A stretch of 48,850 nt of DNA from Chara braunii (GCA_003427395.1 BFEA01000183.1:1404055-1452904), one strand, 5' to 3'; numbered from the stretch's first letter, positions 21,569 to 32,688 are shown. Made by a program: numbers and translations. Notes: generated from the sequence alone by a model not told the origin.

Positions 21569-22417
21569 TTGGGCACTCGACGTAGTCAGGCTCAACGAAA
21601 TTCGGAAGACGTGGTTGTTGAGAAGGAGGCCAACAACACAGCGGCACAACACGAGTACACATATCACTATGATAAACGGGTGTCATTTCGGATCGCACCT
21701 TCGACTTGGATGAGGATGTCGTCCATAGTGGTGAAGGGCTCGACGGGTGGCACAGTCTCGACAAGGGAGACGGCTACTGAGACAGATAGCACGGTCACGA
21801 CACCCGATATTTACCAGAAGAACGCAGACGTCGACCACCGCGAGGCTATGGGCTGCGCCTTGCTAAAATATGCAAAACGAGAACGAATCTTCCTCAAGAA
21901 CATGGACAGATATGCCCCCTATACTTTTTATTTTAATATCTGCCCTCCTGCTGTCTCTTATACACATCTAGATGTGTATAAGAGACAGGGCAATAGGCCG
22001 GGATGCGAGGCTATGGGCTGCGCCTTGCTAAAATATGCAAAACGAGAACGAATCTTCCTCAAGAACATGGACAGATATGCCCCCTATACTTTTTATTTTA
22101 ATATCTGCCCTCCAATGTATTCAGTCAAGTCCTTTNTCCAGGTACATTCGTTCACCTCATTCCCCTCAACTGTCTCCTTCTCGGGTAGCAGATCCCGGCC
22201 TCGACTACCCCGAGGATGCAGCGTCAAGATCGGCGAGCCACAGCAACGGTGCGATTATCAGCGGAACCTTAACGCCATGCAAGGCCAAGTTGGGATGACG
22301 GGCAGAGATCCCATCAACGAGACTGGGAGGATGATCTTGAGCACAACGAGCACGCGCAGCAGAACCGGCGGGATGGAGACAAACGGCTGCGAGATTGATA
22401 CTCATCGACGAACCTAA
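21569..22417 (+). CDS. Hypothetical ORF corrupted by adapter and false duplication
   Basis: A 282-codon frame starting MGTRRSQAQRNSEDVV. The stretch SYTHLDVYKRQ in its middle is the translation of the mate-pair adapter, and 55 codons around it are duplicated in frame, so the real frame would be about 227 codons. The C-terminal part matches the ORF at 13-342. No domain recognised. It runs antisense to element A. Confidence 0.2.
   Translation: MGTRRSQAQRNSEDVVVEKEANNTAAQHEYTYHYDKRVSFRIAPSTWMRMSSIVVKGSTGGTVSTRETATETDSTVTTPDIYQKNADVDHREAMGCALLKYAKRERIFLKNMDRYAPYTFYFNICPPAVSYTHLDVYKRQGNRPGCEAMGCALLKYAKRERIFLKNMDRYAPYTFYFNICPPMYSVKSFXQVHSFTSFPSTVSFSGSRSRPRLPRGCSVKIGEPQQRCDYQRNLNAMQGQVGMTGRDPINETGRMILSTTSTRSRTGGMETNGCEIDTHRRT
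21840..22113. repeat. False tandem duplication flanking an adapter
   Basis: The 109 bases at 21840-21948 are identical to 22005-22113, offset 165. Between them lie the adapter and 16 unmatched bases (21989-22004). Perfect identity, in an LTR that otherwise shows 5-10% divergence between copies, points to an assembly error. Confidence 0.9.
21951..21988. other. Nextera mate-pair junction adapter (sequencing contamination)
   Basis: CTGTCTCTTATACACATCT followed directly by its reverse complement AGATGTGTATAAGAGACAG, the two Tn5 mosaic ends of the circularisation junction. Not biological sequence. Confidence 0.98.
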
Positions 22418-22739
22418 CTACGTTTCCACATAGCAAACACGTGACCCCGCTTCAACCCTTACCAACTACGCAAAGCAAAAAATGTATTTCCCGCTAGAAC
22501 AGGAAAAAATACATTAGCAGAATCCATGCATCCTCCTTCCTCTTGCTACCGCGCACCCCTCTTACCTCCTACCAATTATTCCGGTACTCAGACCGACTTT
22601 CTGACGTGGCCAATCAATCCAGAATGATCTAAAACCCCCGTTTGGTATCTTCGTTTGCCAAAAACGGCCGAGAAACGGCCGAGCAATTCAAGTTGCACTT
22701 GTCTTCACCCCTTTCCCTTCCTTAATCCTTCGAACGTAC

Positions 22740-22921
22740 CTTGCGTGAAATTGCGTCCGGGTTCATCCCCGCCCCCTTTTTTTTGCTGTTGTCGCGCTGC
22801 TTCCTCTCTCGTGCCGCTGCGCCCTCCTGCGCTATCTTTCTCCTCTCTAACTCTTCCTCTTTCTCCTCCTATACTACCTCTCCCCCACTAATCTGCGTTG
22901 CCGTACCTTCTCGGACAACAT
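22740..22921 (-). pseudogene. Leader exon copy, frame broken
   Basis: Counterpart of 637-816. ATG at 22919-22921, splice donor AAG|GTACGT at about 22738-22739. Two extra bases about 28 bases in shift the frame to an early stop; the downstream part (ERRKIAQEGAA) is still recognisable. Confidence 0.3.
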
Positions 22922-22955
22922 CCACCATAGCAAACGAAGAGAGGGCTCGGCCCCT

Positions 22956-23000
22956 CTATTTATGAGAGTCAGCCTTGTGCAGGGGCCAGACCAATCTTCC
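22956..23000 (-). promoter_or_regulatory. TATA and reversed CCAAT box, A 5' LTR
   Basis: Minus strand CATAAATAG (plus 22956-22964), with ATTGG upstream (plus 22991-22995). Same layout as 851-890. About 290 bases from the LTR start at 23255. Confidence 0.45.
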
Positions 23001-23220
23001 CTGTATCGTTCGAATTTTAACGGATGTCCCGAAAGACCAGGTCGTAGACTGCGGCCCCAAGAATCCTTCGCACGTTGACCGGGCCCAGCCGACTCAGAAA
23101 TATTCAGTATTACCCATCAGTTCCGCGACTTGTGTCTGTGTCTGTGTCTGTATCGGGGTGTGTGTGGGACGCGCCCCTAGATATCACCACCAACTTTCTT
23201 CTTGTAAGCTGCAAAAATGT

Positions 23221-23250
23221 GCCCAAATACCCTTGTAAGGGTATTCGGGC
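23221..23250. repeat. LTR-end hairpin, element A 5' LTR
   Basis: GCCC-A-AATACCCTT-GT-AAGGGTATT-C-GGGC: thirteen pairs with one A/C mismatch. Five bases from the LTR end CCGACA. Confidence 0.65.
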
Positions 23251-23741
23251 CGACAGTGGCCTTCCACCTGAAAGTCATGAACGACTACGGACTACGCGGC
23301 GGTTTTTAAGCATCTTTCTCCCACGGTCCTAACTCTTTGTTCCTTCTCCAGGTTCTTGAGACCTTGCTCCAACAGGAACATTGTTCCTTCCTTTTTCTTT
23401 TATTTGTGTTAACATACTCATGTAGTAGGTTGATCCATACATGAATCTCTTGCTACTTGATCAATACCAAGCAATCTGTTAATCAAATAGGCAGTCCAAT
23501 AAGTCACAAACGAGTATTTGATTCCCTGTTAAATCCTTCTCAATGTACATGTATGATCTAATCAGAGTAGCAGGCTAGCTCACACATGAGCATCCTTCCT
23601 TCAACAAATAGTTGAGGCTCCTACAGAAGCACCCTACTACTTGCTTTAGGTATCCATCTGAAAGATCTGGACATCACCCCCGTCCCAGACGTTAATAACA
23701 GTCTGCGTGAATAATAGGCGACCCGCACAAGAGCCTCTTAC

Positions 23742-23753
23742 TATCACGTGATA
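23742..23753. repeat. CACGTG palindrome, B 3' LTR
   Basis: TATCACGTGATA, perfect 12-bp palindrome. The matching site in the B 5' LTR (48720-48733) is TTGTCACGTGACAA, keeping the symmetry with paired changes. Confidence 0.5.
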
Positions 23754-24469
23754 AGGTCCTCTTCATGAGAGCATTAGGATAATTCTGACAAGGGTATCTT
23801 GTTGCCTTTCCGAAGCCGACCGTCCTAAGACCAGGTCAATTTTGGACAGAAGACGAGTGTTTAGGGTATTCCTACGGGAGTACCCTCTTAGCGAGTTAAT
23901 ACAGAATCAAGTAGGTAATATACAGACCTCAACAGAGGCCCCTCTACTACTTTCCCTGGGTAATGAGTAGTCCAGTCGTTAAACAAGTAATATGACGACT
24001 CCTACAGAAGCCTCCCTTCTACCGGTCTGGTGGTCGGACTATCTGAGGGTAAGTAAGCTAGGAAAAAAAGAGTAGAAATATGATTTTCTACTCTTTGTTA
24101 GTCAGCCTAAGCCTCAAGCGTGTGAATAGGATGACCCTCCGTGGAGCCTCCTACTACACCTTGAATAAGTGCAAAGATCGAAACTTCCTGAATCGTTAAT
24201 AAGAAAGGAAGTTAGTACCAAAAAATCCCCTGAGTTCACTTTTTCACAACAAGCAGATCCTAGTTGATCAACTTGAAGGTGGTGAGGTAGCACACACATG
24301 AGTACCGCCACCCTCAGATTGTTTCAATCGTCCCAGTTTCATAAGGCAAGTGTCCGACCCGCACATGGGCTTTCTACCGCCTTCTGAGACTGGTCCGGTG
24401 TGCTAACATGGCGACTCGCATAAGGGTCCCTCTTATTGTTTCTATGTGTCATACTCTTCTCCCCTTCTC

Positions 24470-25290
24470 GACGACAGTCGATGTGGTAAGGCAACTTACA
24501 CATGAGTACCTAAGTTAGTTCATAAGTTATTGACAAATACCTCTTCCCATCTCGAAGACAGTCAATCTGACAGATGGTAAGGTAACTCACACATGAATAC
24601 CTAAGTTAGTTCATAAGTTATTGACAGATACCTCTTCCCGTCTCGACGATAATCGTTACGGTAAAGAGTACATAATTTAGCCCGTTAGTTATTCCTGTTA
24701 CGACGACAGTCGTTACGGTAGAGAGTACCTATTTTAGTTTATAAGTTATTGTCAGATACCCTTTTTCCGTCACGACAACAGTCGTTACGGTAGAGAGTAC
24801 CCAATTTATCTCGTAAGTATTTGTTAGTACTTTTTTCCCATCACGACGACAGTCGGTCCGGTAGAGAGTACTTAAATTAGTTCCTAAGTATTCGTTAGAA
24901 CCCTCTTCCCATCACGACAAAAGTCGATCCGGTGGAGAGTACTCAAATTAGTTCATAAATATTTGTAAGTACCATTTTCTCATCACGACGACAGTCGATC
25001 CGATGGAAAGTACTTAAATTTGTTCCTAAGTATTTGTTAGTACCCTCTTTCCATCACGACGACACTCAATCCGGTGGAGAGCACTCAAATTAGTTCATAA
25101 GTATTTTGTTAGTACCCTCTTCCCATCACGACGATGGTCGATCCGGTAGAGAGTACTTAAATTAGTTCATAAGTTATTATTAAAACTCTCTTCCCATCAT
25201 GACGAAAGTCGATCCGGTAGAGGGTACCTAATTTAGTTCATAAGTTAGTATCAGACACATGTGCCCGTCACGACGATAGTCGATCTGGCA
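24470..25290. repeat. Minisatellite with CGAC-N4-GTCG hairpin, about 72-bp period
   Basis: Twelve copies with a core like CACGACGACAGTCGATCCGG, followed by GAGAGTACTTAAATTAGTTC and variants. Most copies keep the 4-bp stem while the tetraloop varies (GACA, AACA, AAAA, GATG, GAAA, GATA). Confidence 0.8.
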
Positions 25291-25617
25291 GATAGCAAGG
25301 TTGCTCACACATGAGTACCTAAGCGTCAACCCTTAGTCAAGTCAGCTTATACATAAGTAGTACGACGGCTCACACATGAGTCTCCATCGCCCTACTTTGT
25401 TTTTCAAGCCCAGACAGTCTAGGTTCCTTCTTGGTTACTTTAGATTCCTTTCCTTTCACCAGGCATGATTCTTACTTCAATCATACTTCACTTCCTTTTC
25501 TGTTAACCTTAGGCATGAAGAAACATAAACGGTATACCACAAGGTCATACAGACAGTTCAATAGATGGGCGTAGCCTGTAAGGGTATATGGGGAAAGGGT
25601 TAGGCATCGCGTGCCTC

Positions 25618-25631
25618 AGCTCCCGCAATCG
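25618..25631. repeat. Conserved LTR block shared with element A
   Basis: AGCTCCCGCAATCG, identical to 19184-19197. Confidence 0.5.
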
Positions 25632-25937
25632 CCCTGTTTGTTTGGTCCCATCTAGTCATTGTTATTACTTGTCCGACCCTTAAGGTCGGCAAGCCAGAAT
25701 CACCTCAATGGGAATACATCAATCATAGTTGAAGAGACAGGTATTTTGAGGAAACCACATAATGAAAAGTAGGGAGGAGGATGGAGGGAGTAGGCACCGT
25801 CATATAGTGACCATGTCTCTCTCCTTCCCACGCCCCATATTTTTCGCCTCTCCGACCGTTGTTTTGTCATATGTCAACTAAAAATAATCAATAAATAACA
25901 ACATTCTCTAGGAAATGAAACGTTAATAATAAGGGTT

Positions 25938-25938
25938 G

Positions 25939-25974
<36 letters not shown>
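25938..25974. repeat. (AAT)n microsatellite
   Basis: Twelve or so perfect trinucleotide units. Confidence 0.95.
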
Positions 25975-26589
25975 TCACATAGCAATTATAACAATATCAG
26001 AAATAATAACATCAATTGTGACTACATTTCGTCAAGGTTTTCAGATGACTCTACAAAGAGCAAGGGATCAGGAAAAGGAAAACATTTTACTCAATGCTTC
26101 TTATGCCAAAACTTCTCCCTACATCTCACTCCCTTTTCTCATTAGCTTTCACGACACAACCCTGATCTCAGCGTCCCGCTTACTGGTCCGCATGCGTGTC
26201 TCGGGGACCATTTGTGTGTGATTGATATCCTGCCTGCCTGCAAGATTGTGCAGGTGCATGCTCGTTGATCTACATGCCGAACTATAGTCTGTCAGTGTCC
26301 CTCTACCTGGTTGCAACTTACACCACTCAGTGCATGTGCGAGGATGTGATGTCAACAGCAGATCCGCAGTACATGTATACGCCGAATATGCAGACCATTG
26401 TTACAGAGATTGAGTGGTCACGAGAAATCCACATTGGGGACCCGAGATGCAGAGTTCAGATATGTATAGCTCATAAGACTCAGCAATACTCCAGATTCAA
26501 ACAGTTTTAGAGGTTTAGTTACTAAGCACCTATCAATGCGGAATACGACAACCCGAGACCGGCTCCCTTATCTAAGGGTAAGCGACTTT

Positions 26590-27440
26590 CTCCTTCATCT
26601 GCGTCTGTCTGCCCGTTTATCAATCTGTGTCCGTCTACCTGATTACCTGTGTCTATTTTGGTTGAATGTTTGTGTCTAATTGGTTCTCAATTTGTGTTTG
26701 TCTGTTTTGTCTGTGTCTTCCGCCGTCTGAATGTCAGTATATATGTACCTGTCTGGCTGCATTGGCCTGTCTGACTATTTGTATTTGTCCTTTTGTTTAT
26801 TGGTCGGCATCTCTTTGTGTTTGTATCTGCTTGTCTGTGTCTGCATCTGCTTGTATGTGTCAGCATCTGTTTGTCCGTGTTTGTCTGACTATCTTGTTGT
26901 TGTCCGCATCTGACGGTTCGTCTATCCGACTATGCCTGTCGGATCGTTAGTCCAACTGTGTCTGTCGGATTGTTTGCCCCAGTGTTGCTGTTGGATCATC
27001 TGTTTGTGCCTGTATGTCTGTGTCTATATTTTCTTTTGTTCGTCAGCCTTAGGCAGTAGGTTTGTCTGTCTGCCTTGTGTTTTATCTGTTTGCTCTGTTT
27101 TGTTCTTCTGCTTGTGTCTAACCGTGACTGGCTGAACTCATATGTGTCGGTTGGCCTGACTCACTAATACGTCTTTGACTGTTTTGTCTGTTCAGTGTAT
27201 GTTTGTGGGTCTGTCTCTGTCCGTTCTTGTTGGTCTATTGTCGGGCTGTAGTCTGTCTGTTGTTTATATGTCTGCGCCTGTATGTCTGTTTGCCTCTCCT
27301 CCTCAGACTACATGTCTGTTCTTTGTTTATTATTTAAGTTTGTCTGTGCCTGCCTTTTTGTCTATTTTCTTCCGTGTCTGGTTGTCTATTCGTGCCTGTC
27401 ACTTAGTCCGACTGTGTTTCTCAGTTTTCGGGTGCCCCGT
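26590..27440. repeat. Degenerate TGTCTG-type minisatellite
   Basis: About 850 bases of TGTCTG/TGTTTG/TGCCTG words with little else. It creates several Cys/Leu-rich chance ORFs on the plus strand. Confidence 0.75.
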
Positions 27441-27726
27441 ACTCGGTTTTCCTTCAGAGTGCGGAATCCACCATGCCCCGAGAGGCAACTCAACTACTAA
27501 GCTATGGCAGTGGTGCTGGCCAGCGTACGGCGGATAGCACAACTCGATTCTCCTCCTTTTGGGTATGTTTCCTGTGTGTGGCAAAGTTGTTGTTCACCTG
27601 AAAACAACTAGCCAACCATTCGGTATTGTAGGCTGCCGAGACAATCCTGGAAATCCGTTGTCATTTTCTCTGTCCCTGCTCCTCGTGCTTAACAACATAG
27701 TAATAGAATGACGATAGTACCATCAA

Positions 27727-27779
27727 TAATATATATATATATATATAGTATAATGATAACCATCGTAAAAATAGTGATG

Positions 27780-27817
<38 letters not shown>

Positions 27818-27818
27818 T
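27727..27818. repeat. (AT)n and (AAT)n microsatellites
   Basis: An (AT)n run at about 27727-27746 and an (AAT)n run at about 27776-27818. Confidence 0.9.
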
Positions 27819-28454
27819 CAACAACAGTCATAACCGTATGGTCTCGATGCATGGATATAAGTTATCTGGTTTTTTGGTACATAAATTTCTTACAAACATA
27901 ATAATAATCATATTAATAACACTAATATTAATAACAACATCAACAATGTAGCGATAGCAATTGTAGACAAGCTATCTTCTGGGTCCGATACAATATTTAT
28001 TGCATAGTGTGCATACCGTAATGGTACAGATCAGAATGAGAACCAACATTTTTCACCCAACGATCAGTCCCACCGATACTGCAACGCAGACCAGTCTTAC
28101 TTCATTATCATCACTAGGAGTGAAGAGCATGTATCTACCCGGACTAGAAGCGGGTATAAACATAGTTGTACGAGGTGACAACGGCCACAACCGTCATGGA
28201 TACACGTGAGTACAACGTGTGTGTGCGTGTGCCTACACAGAGTAACGCGTGTGGGACATCTAGGGTGATCCGGTGTCTGCAAACAAAGAGAGTTGTGTGG
28301 GCGCCGAGTCACCACGGCCATTGAAGTGAACTCAGGTCTGAACTGTGTTCCCGGTTACCATATCTTCTGGGGTCTGAGTGGGCGTCTGTCGCCAGTTTGC
28401 TGTGCAACCCGTTTACATGTGTGTGAAGTGCGAAGAAAAATGAAACTGACTATA

Positions 28455-28455
28455 A

Positions 28456-28498
<43 letters not shown>

Positions 28499-28515
28499 GT
28501 AGTAGTAATAATAAT
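28455..28515. repeat. (AAT)n microsatellite
   Basis: About fifteen units, then TAGTAGTAG and more AAT. Confidence 0.9.
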
Positions 28516-28979
28516 CAATCAAGAAAAGAAAAAAAAAACAATGTTTAAATAAAATGACAGCAAACAGTATCATATACATGCGACCAGATTCTTGTAACCT
28601 CAAATCAATAGCAGAGCTGCATCACGAGTTTCACCGAATAAGAAGACACCAAGAGCTCGTAATTGACATTACTTGTAAAGTCTCAACATCATCATCAATG
28701 AAGGACCAATGCTGATATCATGTTTCGCGCTCGTCCTCCGGACTACAGTTGGCAGATCCTATCTAGCCTATACTACAATGTCGAATGATGTCGCCAACAA
28801 TTTTTCCGAATTACGAGCATACAACAACCAATGTCGTACGCTTCCAGCACCAGGTATATCTCTCACCTCACTCACAACCTCGTTCCCCAATACACAGATG
28901 CCACTTTCACTCGAGGACCACCGTGCATCACACCCAGCTTACTGCAGCGCAGCTCGGATATGGTTGCCTGCTCCTTTCA

Positions 28980-29080
28980 CTACTTCTTCTTCTTATTATT
29001 ATTCTTATTCTTCTTATTCTTCTTATTATTTCTCCTCCGTCCTTCTTTCATCTTCTTCTTCCTTCAGCACGACCCTGTTT
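28980..29080. repeat. TTCTTA/TTATTC pyrimidine-rich tract
   Basis: Simple-sequence block without coding signal. Confidence 0.7.
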
Positions 29081-29492
29081 TTCCTTCCTTCTACCCGCAT
29101 TACTAACCGATGCACCTGCAACATCGAAGTCGGCTTATGCCTTTGTAATCACAAAGACCGACTCCGAAAGAAAAGAAAGCCACGATCAAAATGACTTTCA
29201 TGGAAAGCAAGATCTCGACCGACGATCATCATAATAAGATCAATTAAAACAATAATAATAGTAATAAAATTAATAAAATAATAATAATAACAATAATACA
29301 ACTATTAATATGATAACTTATTTATAATACTAATAATAAATAGCTAGTAAAATAACTCTATTTATTATAATAGGATAGTGACAGATGTACATTGACTATC
29401 TCTCAGGTTCAATACGCCTGGGTCGGGGTTTCCTTCGGAAAAAAAAAGATGCGTGACAACAGCATCATCGAATAGCGGGTACGACTTTCTCT

Positions 29493-29516
29493 CTTTCACA
29501 CACACACACACACACA

Positions 29517-29558
<42 letters not shown>

Positions 29559-29585
29559 CACACACACACATGCACACACACACAT
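29493..29585. repeat. (CA)n microsatellite
   Basis: Near-continuous CACACA with three short interruptions. Confidence 0.95.
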
Positions 29586-29945
29586 TCCCACGTATTCATT
29601 CGTAATGCATACTGCCCGAATGTATCGTTAGATTCGTTCGATTTAGCTCGCCCTATCGACGGAGGTAGCGCGAAATCGTCGGCGACTCACACACATACAC
29701 GGTTGTAGTAGTGTTTATTACCATGCTTTAGCAATTGATTCATTCATTTTTGCATATCCTATCGATGGATGTATCTGAGAGATTTGCTCTACGATTGACG
29801 AGTTACCTGTTCTCTCTCTCGTACCCGTTGTCACCACCGTCGTCATTGACCTACCACTCAATGCAATTCGTTACGAAAAGCTCCATATCGATGGTACGAC
29901 CCGCGGGGATGACGATTGGCACGAGTGCGTATTTCACCAGTTAAG

Positions 29946-30206
29946 TCAGCTCCTTCTCTTCTCTCTTTCTCCTCCTCCTCTTCTTCTTCTTCTTCTTCTT
30001 TTCGCGTCTCCCTCTTTCGTGCGACTACCTTCGTGCGCTATCTTTTCTGCTTCCACGATACCCTCCTCTCTCCTCTTCTCCTTCCTCCCCTTCTCCTTCT
30101 TCTTCTTCTTCTCCTTCCTCTTCTTCCTCCTTCCTTTTCCCCTCCTTCTTTCTTCTTCTTCTTCTTCTTCTCCTCCTTCCATTCACTGTCCGCCACTCTC
30201 CTTATA
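29946..30206 (-). other. Polypyrimidine block; possible leader ORF and TATA box of B LTR
   Basis: Plus strand is almost all C and T. On the minus strand this makes a 78-codon Glu/Lys/Arg frame from 30182 with EKIAHEG, loosely like KRKIAQEG of the A leader exon, and TATAAGG lies just upstream (plus 30200-30206). The resemblance may be composition only. Confidence 0.25.
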
Positions 30207-30429
30207 GTGTTTTTTTCTCCCCCCCCTCGCGGCTGCCAACGTTTTGCACGATCAGCTCCTTTCATCTAGCGTGCCCTCCTTTCCTCTTCCCGTGCTCACT
30301 ACCATCTACCCACGCGCTTACTTTGATTACACACTCAACTCACACCTCCTATTCTCGGTATATCCCCTGCTTAGCTTGTGATCATCCTTTCCTTATTGAA
30401 TTCTTAATTTAAGATGGACTTCATAATAC

Positions 30430-30462
30430 TACTACTATTAATAATAATAATAATAAATAATG

Positions 30463-30516
<54 letters not shown>
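30430..30516. repeat. (AAT)n microsatellite
   Basis: About 25 units with minor interruptions. Confidence 0.95.
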
Positions 30517-30519
<3 letters not shown>

Positions 30520-30539
30520 TAATAACAACAATAGCAAAT

Positions 30540-31910
30540 TAATAATAATACTTATTACTAGTAATAAAATATAATAATAATAATATTAACACTAATTGTA
30601 TTCAAGCCATATTTCCAGTCAGGTACAGACAGTGTAAGGGCGCATCGTCCTTGGGGAATTAGTCGCTCATTTGCCCCGGCACCGATCCATGAGCCGTCTC
30701 AATAAACCTCTCTCTCCTTCTCTCTCTCTCACACACACACATATGCTCATACACGTACACACACTCACAAGGCGATCAGGTTGAAGGTGCGATCAGTCGT
30801 GTATCCCTCCCGAAGTAGCGGAAGGTTCATTCGATTTTTGCCCCTCTTTTATCAGTGGAAGCTCCTACTGAGGCTATCCGTGAAAACGGAAGCTTACCTC
30901 TGCGTGCTAGCCTCCGCTCCTTTCGCTAGAGAGAGGTCGTGAATCCGCCTTTTGCTCGTTCGTAAGGTGATATTCGCACAAACGTGAGTCTTCGCTTCGT
31001 ACTCCTTTCTCCTCCTTCTTCTTCTCGCCCTCTCTTCGACAGTTCCCCCTCTCTCTCTTTTCACACCCCTTTCTTCTTCCTCCCTTTTTCCTCACAGTCA
31101 ACCGCCGTTCTCCCCCCAGTTCATACTCCGTTTGTTTTTGCTCACCGAATTCATGCATATACACCCCGCATGCCCCCGTTTTGCTAGTCGGTTCTACGTT
31201 CGCTGGCTTATGGCTCACATGCCACTATGTAGATCCGTCTGCGTTCGTCTTCTTGCTTATGACTGTGCTTGCACGCTGACCTGCTTGCTCAATTCTTGCT
31301 TGCGTCTGCTTACCAGTCTTTCTACCTACGTTCGCTTTTGCCCGAGCCGCTGTGCTTCATTTCTGAGCCTGTGCACGTAGTTCTCTCTGGCTCAGCCCAT
31401 GCGAATACCGACATACCTTAATATGCCTCTCTAATCTAGGCAGATTCATTCCTAGTATTATTAACAATTTATGATAAAATAACTACAACAATAATAACAA
31501 TAATAATAATATTTAACATCAGCAAAAATTTTCACATATGTCTTCCCGGTCTAACATACATTCTGCATGTACTCGTGAAAGGTGAATCTGACTGTGCTAG
31601 TGGGCAGGATACGGGTGCATGACTAAATGTTCTTTCGAGGTTTATCTTCTGCTTGCACTCTCAATTCGTTGGAGATCGTTCCCTCGTACAGCCCGCCATC
31701 ACAATTTTCGGTAAGTGTCTGCCTCGCTTCCTTTTTCCAACCACCCATGAACCTTTTCGAATAACTTAGGCAACGTACAGAAGGAACCCCCATAGAAAAA
31801 TAACGAATTTTGATAAAAAAAACAAAAAATAATTTTTTTTTAACTGAACTTCTTTCGTTGCGTCCCGTACTCACATTCGTCGGCTCCTTACACAGGGGAA
31901 CCCAAATTCG
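30540..31910. other. LTR segment without coding signal
   Basis: Microsatellite fragments, a short (CT)n(CA)n run near 30717-30742, pyrimidine-rich sequence around 31010-31100 and AAT runs near 31490. No supported gene. Confidence 0.4.
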
Positions 31911-31975
31911 GCAGTCTTACCTCAGTGGTCACGAGTTCGAGCCCTGCCTTATTAAGGCGGTTCGAAGTGGTGGTC
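31910..31975 (+). repeat. Possible SINE or tRNA fragment
   Basis: GAGTTCGAGCC (31933-31943) resembles a pol III B box; a second GGTTCGAA lies near 31958. No full cloverleaf and no clear A box. Confidence 0.2.
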
Positions 31976-32610
31976 AGGCGTGCTGCAAAAAGAGCTAGCT
32001 CGAGGCAGGATGAACTTGATCCCCTAGTTTTTGGCATATCATTCCGCACATGTACCTACTTGGTTAGCTCCTAATTCGTTTAGAATGGGAGCATCCTTGC
32101 CATAAGTAGAGTACATGGCCGACTTCTATCGATATAACAAGACCACAGTCTGCTATCTAAAACTAGTTTAGGCCTTTTCCTGGCCATTAATTCCTGTTAA
32201 GATAGGCAGCATGCCCTTCTCGGCCACCCTGGCCATAAGGTTGGGGCTTACATTAATTATACCCGGGCGAGGGTGAAATATATTGCCTCTTTCCTACTCC
32301 CTGCCGTATTTTATGCCTATGACTAACTTTTCTCATTACTATAGTCGGACTCTACTAACCAAATCAGTGTGTTATCGTCGCGTCCTACACGATTCCCTTT
32401 TTGCCCTTGCGGCAGAAGACTGTTAACTTTTACTAACCAATTTTGTTTTCACCGCACGTGTCGTTTTAACTCTCGTGGTTATTTAACGACCTCGGCCTTG
32501 GGGGTCAAGGATTTCGTCTTATGGTACTAACCCTAGAACAACTCACTTTTCATTTCAGACTTTCCTGGTTACGACCACTGGCGTCTACTATGTATCGAAT
32601 GCAAAAACAC

Positions 32611-32640
32611 GAGCAAATACCCTTGTAAGGGTGTTTGCTC
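32611..32640. repeat. LTR-end hairpin, element B 3' LTR
   Basis: GAGCAAATACCCTT-GT-AAGGGTGTTTGCTC: 14-bp arms with one G-T wobble. A further half-copy (GGGTGTTTGC) follows at 32649-32658, then the terminus CCGACA at 32665. Confidence 0.65.
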
Positions 32641-32665
32641 CCTTATATGGGTGTTTGCACCGACA

Positions 32666-32688
32666 GTTTTCCCGGACCCCATTAAGCC
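32666..32688 (-). other. Candidate polypurine tract, element B
   Basis: Minus strand AATGGGGTCCGGGAAAAC directly before LTR start TGTCGG, matching element A. Confidence 0.5.

Larger units (their letters stand above)
13473..23255 (-). repeat. Element A 5' LTR, about 9.8 kb
   Basis: Bounded on the plus strand by TGTCGAGC next to the PBS and by CCGACA at 23255; on the minus strand it runs TGTCGG...GCTCGACA, a TG...CA ending. The outer 1.1 kb matches the 3' LTR at 1-2115. The inner 0.33 kb (13473-13800) matches the inner end of the B 5' LTR (46951-47290). It contains a promoter, a candidate leader exon, several minisatellite arrays and the adapter artefact. The true length is about 165 bp shorter because of the false duplication. 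The whole length is inferred from the two ends, since the far part of the 3' LTR is outside the window. Confidence 0.6.
23256..32665 (-). repeat. Element B 3' LTR, interrupted by element A
   Basis: The left part (23261-23890) matches the B 5' LTR at 48240-48850, and the right end has the hairpin plus CCGACA terminus next to a polypurine tract. The missing inner piece, equivalent to 46951-48239, should lie left of the window beyond element A. Total LTR length would be near 10.7 kb. Bases 23256-23260 (GTGGC) are the expected target-site duplication of A. Confidence 0.55.

Noticed and set aside
20810-21600. Host gene with introns (several GTAAGT sites)
   Set aside because: No chain of exons with a consistent frame, and the region lies inside the inferred LTR.
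26666-27537. Cys/Leu-rich ORFs that look like secreted or membrane peptides
   Set aside because: They are translations of the TGTCTG repeat.
28355-28603. Poly-Tyr ORF
   Set aside because: Translation of an (AAT)n microsatellite.
30038-30265. Arg/Lys/Glu-rich ORFs as nuclear proteins
   Set aside because: Product of a polypyrimidine tract; only the short KIA-EG resemblance was kept as a weak note.
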